64,000 bases of DNA, taken from the NCBI RefSeq assembly GCF_963676955.1, contig NZ_OY781461.1, forward strand, positions 1,436,001 to 1,500,000, given 5' to 3'. Positions 59,704 through 64,000 of the stretch are shown here, piece after piece (position 1 is the stretch's first letter; each line of letters opens with the position of its first letter). The position numbers and the translations under genes are program-made. The notes beneath the pieces were generated by a model. It did not search any database and was not told the origin of the DNA. It worked only from the letters and a program-made list of their open reading frames with translations. The DNA is from an uncultured Desulfuromonas sp. (lineage in GTDB: Bacteria; Desulfobacterota; Desulfuromonadia; Desulfuromonadales; Desulfuromonadaceae).

Positions 59704-60780
59704 GTGGCTATTTTGGACAAACTAGAAGAAGTCGTTGATCGCTTTCAGGAAGTGGAAGGGCTGTTGTCTGATCCCTCCGTGTTGGCGGATCAGAAGAAAT
59801 TTCGCGATCTGACGCGCGAACATGCTGAGCTGGCCGAGCCTGTGGAGGTTTATCGCCGCTATCGCCAGGTGCAGCAGGAGATTGAAGACAATCGCGAATT
59901 GATGCGCGATGACGATCCCGACATGCGTGAGATGGCGCGCGAAGAGCTGCCTGTTCTGGAAAAGGAATGCGAGGAACTGGCGGAAAAGCTGACCCTCCTC
60001 ATGTTGCCCAAGGATCCCAACGACGGCAAAAATATCATTCTCGAAATTCGTGCCGGAACCGGCGGCGATGAAGCCGCGCTGTTTGCCGGCGACCTGTTTC
60101 GTGCTTACAGCCGCTATGCGGAAAAGCATCGCTGGAAAGTGGAGATCATGAGTTCCTCGGAGTCCGGCGTTGGCGGCTTCAAGGAAGTGATCGCCATGAT
60201 CAGCGGCGAAAACGTCTATTCCCGACTTAAATACGAGAGCGGCACCCACCGCGTGCAGCGTGTTCCGGAAACGGAAACTCAGGGGCGTATTCACACCTCG
60301 GCCTGTACCGTGGCGGTTCTTCCCGAAGCGGAAGAGGTGGATCTGGAGATCAATCCCAGTGATCTGCGTATCGATCTGTACCGGGCATCCGGTGCCGGTG
60401 GTCAGCACGTTAACAAAACCGAGTCGGCCGTGCGTATCACTCACATTCCTACCGGGGTGGTCGTTGCCTGTCAGGATGAAAAATCCCAGCACAAGAATAA
60501 GGCACGCGCCATGAAAGTGTTGCGCTCGCGGATTCTTGATGCCATGGAAGCGGAAAAGCACGCCGAAATGGCCGCGGACCGCAAAAGTCAGGTCGGCAGT
60601 GGTGATCGCAGTGAGCGGATTCGCACCTATAATTTTCCTCAGGGACGCTGTACCGATCATCGCATCGGTCTGACCCTGTACAAGCTGGATGCCATTATGC
60701 AGGGGGACCTCGACGAAGTGTTTGATGCGTTGATTACCCATTACCAAGCGGAACAGATGGCCGGTCAGGAGAACGCGTGA
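59704..60780 (+). CDS. prfA: Peptide chain release factor 1
   Basis: 358 residues. GTG start with GAAAG about 8 bases upstream. Contains [18 protein letters not shown], the [14 protein letters not shown] block with GGQ at about 232-234 that triggers peptide release, and [19 protein letters not shown]. It reads UAA and UAG. Its end overlaps the prmC start by 4 bp (GTGA). Confidence 0.96.
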   Translation: MAILDKLEEVVDRFQEVEGLLSDPSVLADQKKFRDLTREHAELAEPVEVYRRYRQVQQEIEDNRELMRDDDPDMREMAREELPVLEKECEELAEKLTLLMLPKDPNDGKNIILEIRAGTGGDEAALFAGDLFRAYSRYAEKHRWKVEIMSSSESGVGGFKEVIAMISGENVYSRLKYESGTHRVQRVPETETQGRIHTSACTVAVLPEAEEVDLEINPSDLRIDLYRASGAGGQHVNKTESAVRITHIPTGVVVACQDEKSQHKNKARAMKVLRSRILDAMEAEKHAEMAADRKSQVGSGDRSERIRTYNFPQGRCTDHRIGLTLYKLDAIMQGDLDEVFDALITHYQAEQMAGQENA

Positions 60781-61664
60781 GCGAACGCTGGACGGTGCTG
60801 AGCGTTTTGCGCTGGACAACGGACTACTTGAAGGAAAAAGGCATCGATTCGCCGCGTCTTGATGCCGAACTGCTGATCGGCGAGGCTTTGGCCAAAGACC
60901 GGGTCGGCCTCTACCTGTGCTATGACCAGCCGTTGCAGCCCGAAGAACTGGCGCTGATTCGCGGCCTGGTGGCACGCCGCGCCAAGCGGGAACCGTTGCA
61001 GTATATTATCGGCCACACCGAATTCTGGTCGTTGCCGTTTCACGTGGCGCCCGGCGTGTTGATTCCGCGTGGCGACACGGAGATTCTGGTTGAAGAGGCG
61101 CTGCGCCTGTTGCAAGAGAGCGCAAACAGCCCTTCGCCTGTACCTGTACTGGATGTCGGCACCGGTAGCGGCGCTATTGCCGTGGCTCTGGCGCATAGTT
61201 GTCCAGACCTTCGGGTTGAGGCTGTCGATCTCCAGGAAGATGCTCTGGCTCAGGCGCAAGCCAATGCCGAGCTCAACGGTGTGGCCGAGCGCATTGTGTT
61301 TCGTCGGCAGGATATGGCTTCACTGACCGGTGGCCCCTATCGACTGGTGGTGTCGAATCCGCCCTACATCCGCGAGGATGAGATGGCGGACCTGATGCCG
61401 GAGGTCAGGGATCATGAACCGGCCGTGGCGCTGCAGGCAGGCTGTGACGGTCTCGACTGCTACCGCCTGTTGTGTGAGCAGGCGATCACCGTGTTGATCC
61501 CCGGCGGCTGGTTGCTGGTGGAAGTGGGCATCGGCCAGGCCGACGTGGTGGCAGAGATGATGGATCGCCACGGCTTATCAGAAACCTTTCAGCGTAAAGA
61601 TTACAACGGAATTGCCCGGGTAGTCGGCGGTCAGGCACCGCTAACGGCGGGTGAGGAGTCATAA
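60777..61664 (+). CDS. prmC: Release-factor glutamine methyltransferase PrmC (HemK)
   Basis: 295 residues. N-terminal helical domain, SAM motif [17 protein letters not shown], and NPPY (about 194-197, SNPPYIRED) that holds the glutamine side chain. It methylates the GGQ glutamine of RF1/RF2. The GTG start overlaps the prfA stop, so the enzyme is made together with its substrate. Confidence 0.95.
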   Translation: MSERWTVLSVLRWTTDYLKEKGIDSPRLDAELLIGEALAKDRVGLYLCYDQPLQPEELALIRGLVARRAKREPLQYIIGHTEFWSLPFHVAPGVLIPRGDTEILVEEALRLLQESANSPSPVPVLDVGTGSGAIAVALAHSCPDLRVEAVDLQEDALAQAQANAELNGVAERIVFRRQDMASLTGGPYRLVVSNPPYIREDEMADLMPEVRDHEPAVALQAGCDGLDCYRLLCEQAITVLIPGGWLLVEVGIGQADVVAEMMDRHGLSETFQRKDYNGIARVVGGQAPLTAGEES

Positions 61665-61670
61665 GCTAAC

Positions 61671-62930
61671 GTGAAGAAGATCGTGATCCACGGCGGACGC
61701 CGTCTGCAGGGAACTGTTGAAGTGAGTGGGGCGAAAAACGCTGCGCTGCCGTTGTTGTGTGCAACCCTGCTGTGTCCCGGCGAACATCGTCTCGGTAATG
61801 TCCCTAATTTGCGGGATATTCAAACCGTCGTGAAACTATTGGAAACGCTTGGAGCAACGGCCGTGTTTGACGATGGCCAGGTACGGGTCAATGCGGACCG
61901 TCTTCTCAATGTTGAAGCGCCTTACGATCTGGTTAAAACCATGCGCGCTTCGGTGTTGGTGCTTGGCCCGCTGGTGGCCCGTCTCGGCCAGGCGCGAGTC
62001 AGTCTTCCCGGCGGTTGCGCCATTGGTGCCCGTCCCATCGACCTGCACCTGAAAGGGCTCGAAGCCATGGGGGCTGAGATTACCCTCGACCACGGCTATG
62101 TCGAAGCACGGGCCGAGAAACTGCAGGGCGCGACCATCTATTTTGATACGCCAACGGTGGGTGGTACTGAAAACCTGATGATGGCGGCTACGCTGGCGGA
62201 AGGGACGACAATTCTTGAAAACGCCGCTTGTGAGCCGGAGATCGTCGATCTGGCCAACGCCCTCAATGCCATGGGCGCCTGCGTGCGTGGTGCCGGCACC
62301 GACACGGTGACCATTGAAGGAGTGGACAGTCTCCAGCCCATGGACCATCAGGTGATGATGGATCGCATTGAAGCCGGGACCTTTATGGTGGCCGCGGCCA
62401 TGACGCGCGGCGATGTGTTGATCAGCAACGCCGATGCCGACTGCCTCGAAGCCGTCATCAGCAAATTGCGCGAAGCCGGAGCCGAAGTCATTCTCGGTGA
62501 TGACGGCATTCGCGTGCGTGGCCCAGAGGAGATCCTGCCGTTGCAGATCAAAACCCGGCCGCATCCTGGGTTCCCGACCGATATGCAGGCGCAGTTCATG
62601 GCGATGTTGACCCTGGCTAAAGGGACCAGCGTGATTGCCGAGAACGTATTTGAGAACCGTTTTATGCACGTGTGTGAATTGCAGCGCCTCGGTTCGAAGA
62701 TCCGTATCGACGGCAAACAGGCCATGGTCGAAGGGGTCGAGCAGCTGCTCGGCGCGCCGGTCATGGCCACGGATCTGCGCGCCAGTGCCTCGCTGGTGCT
62801 GGCCGGACTGGCTGCGGACAATACCACGGAAGTGTCGCGGATTTACCATCTGGACCGCGGCTATGAACGACTCGAAGAAAAACTGCTGGCCTTAGGTGCC
62901 GATATCTGCCGTGTGGCGGAAGACGCCTGA
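61671..62930 (+). CDS. murA: UDP-N-acetylglucosamine 1-carboxyvinyltransferase MurA
   Basis: 419 residues. [12 protein letters not shown] (Lys and Asn of the UDP-GlcNAc site), [15 protein letters not shown] with the catalytic Cys116 (fosfomycin target site) and [18 protein letters not shown]. First step of peptidoglycan precursor synthesis. GTG start with GAGGAG about 12 bases upstream, 6 bp after prmC. Confidence 0.95.
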   Translation: MKKIVIHGGRRLQGTVEVSGAKNAALPLLCATLLCPGEHRLGNVPNLRDIQTVVKLLETLGATAVFDDGQVRVNADRLLNVEAPYDLVKTMRASVLVLGPLVARLGQARVSLPGGCAIGARPIDLHLKGLEAMGAEITLDHGYVEARAEKLQGATIYFDTPTVGGTENLMMAATLAEGTTILENAACEPEIVDLANALNAMGACVRGAGTDTVTIEGVDSLQPMDHQVMMDRIEAGTFMVAAAMTRGDVLISNADADCLEAVISKLREAGAEVILGDDGIRVRGPEEILPLQIKTRPHPGFPTDMQAQFMAMLTLAKGTSVIAENVFENRFMHVCELQRLGSKIRIDGKQAMVEGVEQLLGAPVMATDLRASASLVLAGLAADNTTEVSRIYHLDRGYERLEEKLLALGADICRVAEDA

Positions 62931-62961
62931 TCGATAACGTGACGTTACGAAAGAGGACGCT

Positions 62962-63624
62962 ATGAGTGATTACATCACCTTTGCCCTGCCCAAGGGGCGC
63001 ATTTTGGAAGATTCCATGGAGCTGTTTGCCAAAATCGGCATTAGTTGCCCGGAAATGGAAGAAAAAAACCGCAAACTGGTGTTTGAGAATAAAGAAGATA
63101 AACTGCGATTCATGGCGGTTCGCGCTACGGACGTGCCCACCTATGTCGAGTACGGCTGTGCCGATATCGGGGTTGTCGGCAAGGACACTCTGCTGGAGCA
63201 GGACAAGGATCTTTACGAGCCGCTCGATCTGAACTTCGGCTACTGCCGCCTGGTGGTGGCTGAGCCCAAGGCGCTGCGTGATCAGGACGATCCGACCAGC
63301 TGGTCAAATATTCGCGTGGCCACCAAGTATCCCAAGGTGACCGAGCGCTATTTTGCCGGCAAAGGGGTGCAGGTTGAGTTGATTAAACTCTACGGTTCCA
63401 TTGAGCTGGCGCCTTTGGTTGGTTTGTCGGAGCGCATCGTCGATCTGGTGTCCACAGGCGCGACCCTGCGCGACAACGGCATGGTCGAGGTGGAAACCAT
63501 TGCCGAGATTACCACGCGGTTGATTGTTAATCGCGCCAGCATGAAAACCAAACATGAGCGGATTCGTCAGATTATTGATGGTCTGGAAAAGGTCATTGCT
63601 GATACCCCGAAAATTTCTCAATAG
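62962..63624 (+). CDS. hisG: ATP phosphoribosyltransferase HisG, short form
   Basis: 220 residues. ALPKGRILEDSMELF, YGCADIGVVGKDTLLE and the PRPP loop DLVSTGATLRDNGM are visible. The length lacks the C-terminal regulatory domain, so it belongs to the HisG-S form that needs HisZ as regulatory subunit; hisZ is not in the window. GAGGAC precedes the ATG. First step of histidine synthesis. Confidence 0.94.
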   Translation: MSDYITFALPKGRILEDSMELFAKIGISCPEMEEKNRKLVFENKEDKLRFMAVRATDVPTYVEYGCADIGVVGKDTLLEQDKDLYEPLDLNFGYCRLVVAEPKALRDQDDPTSWSNIRVATKYPKVTERYFAGKGVQVELIKLYGSIELAPLVGLSERIVDLVSTGATLRDNGMVEVETIAEITTRLIVNRASMKTKHERIRQIIDGLEKVIADTPKISQ

Positions 63625-63635
63625 ACAGGTGAACC

Positions 63636-64000
63636 ATGATCAAGCTGCTCCGTTTTGACGACCCGGATTTTGCTGAAGCGTTCGCCCATATTGAAAATCG
63701 TGCCGAGGAGATTCCCGCGGATATCGATACCACGGTGCGGGCGATTATCGATGACGTGCAGCAACGTGGCGATGCCGCGCTGCAGGACTATACCCTGCGC
63801 TTTGACCGTCTTGATCTGCAGGCCAAGGGGATGGAAGTCCGTGGTGACGAGATTGAGGCAGCGCTCGCTCAGGTGAGTGCGGACGATCTTGACGCACTGA
63901 AACTGGCGGCTGAACGGATCGGCGCTTATCATCGTCGCCAGAAACAGGAAACCTGGCTGTCCACCGATGAGAGCGACATTCTGCTCGGTCAGATGATCCG
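63636..64000 (+). CDS. hisD: Histidinol dehydrogenase, N-terminal part (cut by window edge)
   Basis: The frame from ATG 63636 reads MIKLLRFDDPDFAEAFAHIE, then VRAIIDDVQQRGDAALQDYT and LKLAAERIGAYHRRQK, which is the HisD N-terminal region. AGGTGAACC is just upstream and hisG ends 11 bp before. It oxidises histidinol to histidine; the active site lies beyond the window. Confidence 0.93.
   Translation, partial: MIKLLRFDDPDFAEAFAHIENRAEEIPADIDTTVRAIIDDVQQRGDAALQDYTLRFDRLDLQAKGMEVRGDEIEAALAQVSADDLDALKLAAERIGAYHRRQKQETWLSTDESDILLGQMI

Noticed and set aside
1-64000. tRNA, rRNA or CRISPR arrays
   Set aside because: No T-loop-like GGTTCGAATCC motif in a cloverleaf context, no rRNA-like stretch and no regularly spaced repeats were noticed. 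A covariance-model search would be needed to exclude a divergent tRNA.

Overview
The window looks like a chromosomal segment of a Desulfuromonadales-type bacterium (Desulfuromonas/Pelobacter/Geobacter relatives). This is inferred from gene content and order: rho-rpmE-thyX-prfA-prmC-murA-hisG-hisD, a LysM protein beside dprA, short-form HisG, many YkgJ/radical-SAM/ferredoxin proteins, and several c-di-GMP enzymes with periplasmic sensors. No rRNA, tRNA or CRISPR array was found. The window opens inside dprA (minus strand) and closes inside hisD (plus strand).

Layout. 1-2.4 kb: dprA, a LysM protein and a CpoB/YbgF-like lipoprotein (minus). 2.5-5.2 kb: a U32/TrhP-like protein, NudC and a small heat-shock protein (plus). 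5.2-11 kb: a minus-strand block with a secreted nuclease, cysteine synthase, a zinc/iron-cluster protein, an orphan trpB, a multi-pass membrane protein, a 51-codon gene and a lysA-type decarboxylase. 11.2-17.9 kb: two c-di-GMP proteins flanking an unrecognised 470-residue protein. 18-25.3 kb: small periplasmic protein, methyltransferase with a 49-codon leader gene, START protein, isochorismatase-like hydrolase, a kinase fusion, a PEP-CTERM protein and a NapH-like ferredoxin. 25.4-33.4 kb: TonB receptor, a frameshifted P-loop kinase, HAD phosphatase, an ABC-2 exporter whose ATPase gene is split by an insertion sequence, and a radical SAM protein. 33.5-44.1 kb: YkgJ protein, HD protein, MscS channel, tautomerase, two divergent LysR units (with an MFS and an SSS transporter), rhodanese, PpnP and a CvfB-like protein. 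44.1-48.4 kb: a second identical insertion sequence and a GGDEF/EAL protein. 48.6-50.1 kb: an AcuI/YhdH reductase and a frameshifted HxlR regulator. 50.2-56.9 kb: a complete pstSCAB-phoU operon behind a Pho-box-like array. 57-64 kb: the housekeeping rho-to-hisD run.

The most notable signals are mobile DNA. Two identical 1311-bp IS481-type elements have 4-bp target duplications. Both carry an alanine codon where the first catalytic aspartate of the DDE triad is expected. One splits an ABC ATPase gene, which can be rejoined exactly in frame by removing the element and one 4-bp copy. The other splits an open frame of about 169 codons that can be rebuilt the same way. A 165-bp MITE-like element has ends reading TAG; it supplies the stop codon of the HD gene and abuts the start of the next gene. 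A solo end of the same element lies upstream of the U32 gene. A palindrome-rich remnant, an IS66-like end and an inverted-repeat pair are weaker traces of further elements.

Functionally, the window joins phosphate uptake (pst), c-di-GMP signalling (three proteins), envelope maintenance, amino-acid synthesis (cysteine, tryptophan, lysine, histidine), and translation termination (prfA-prmC).
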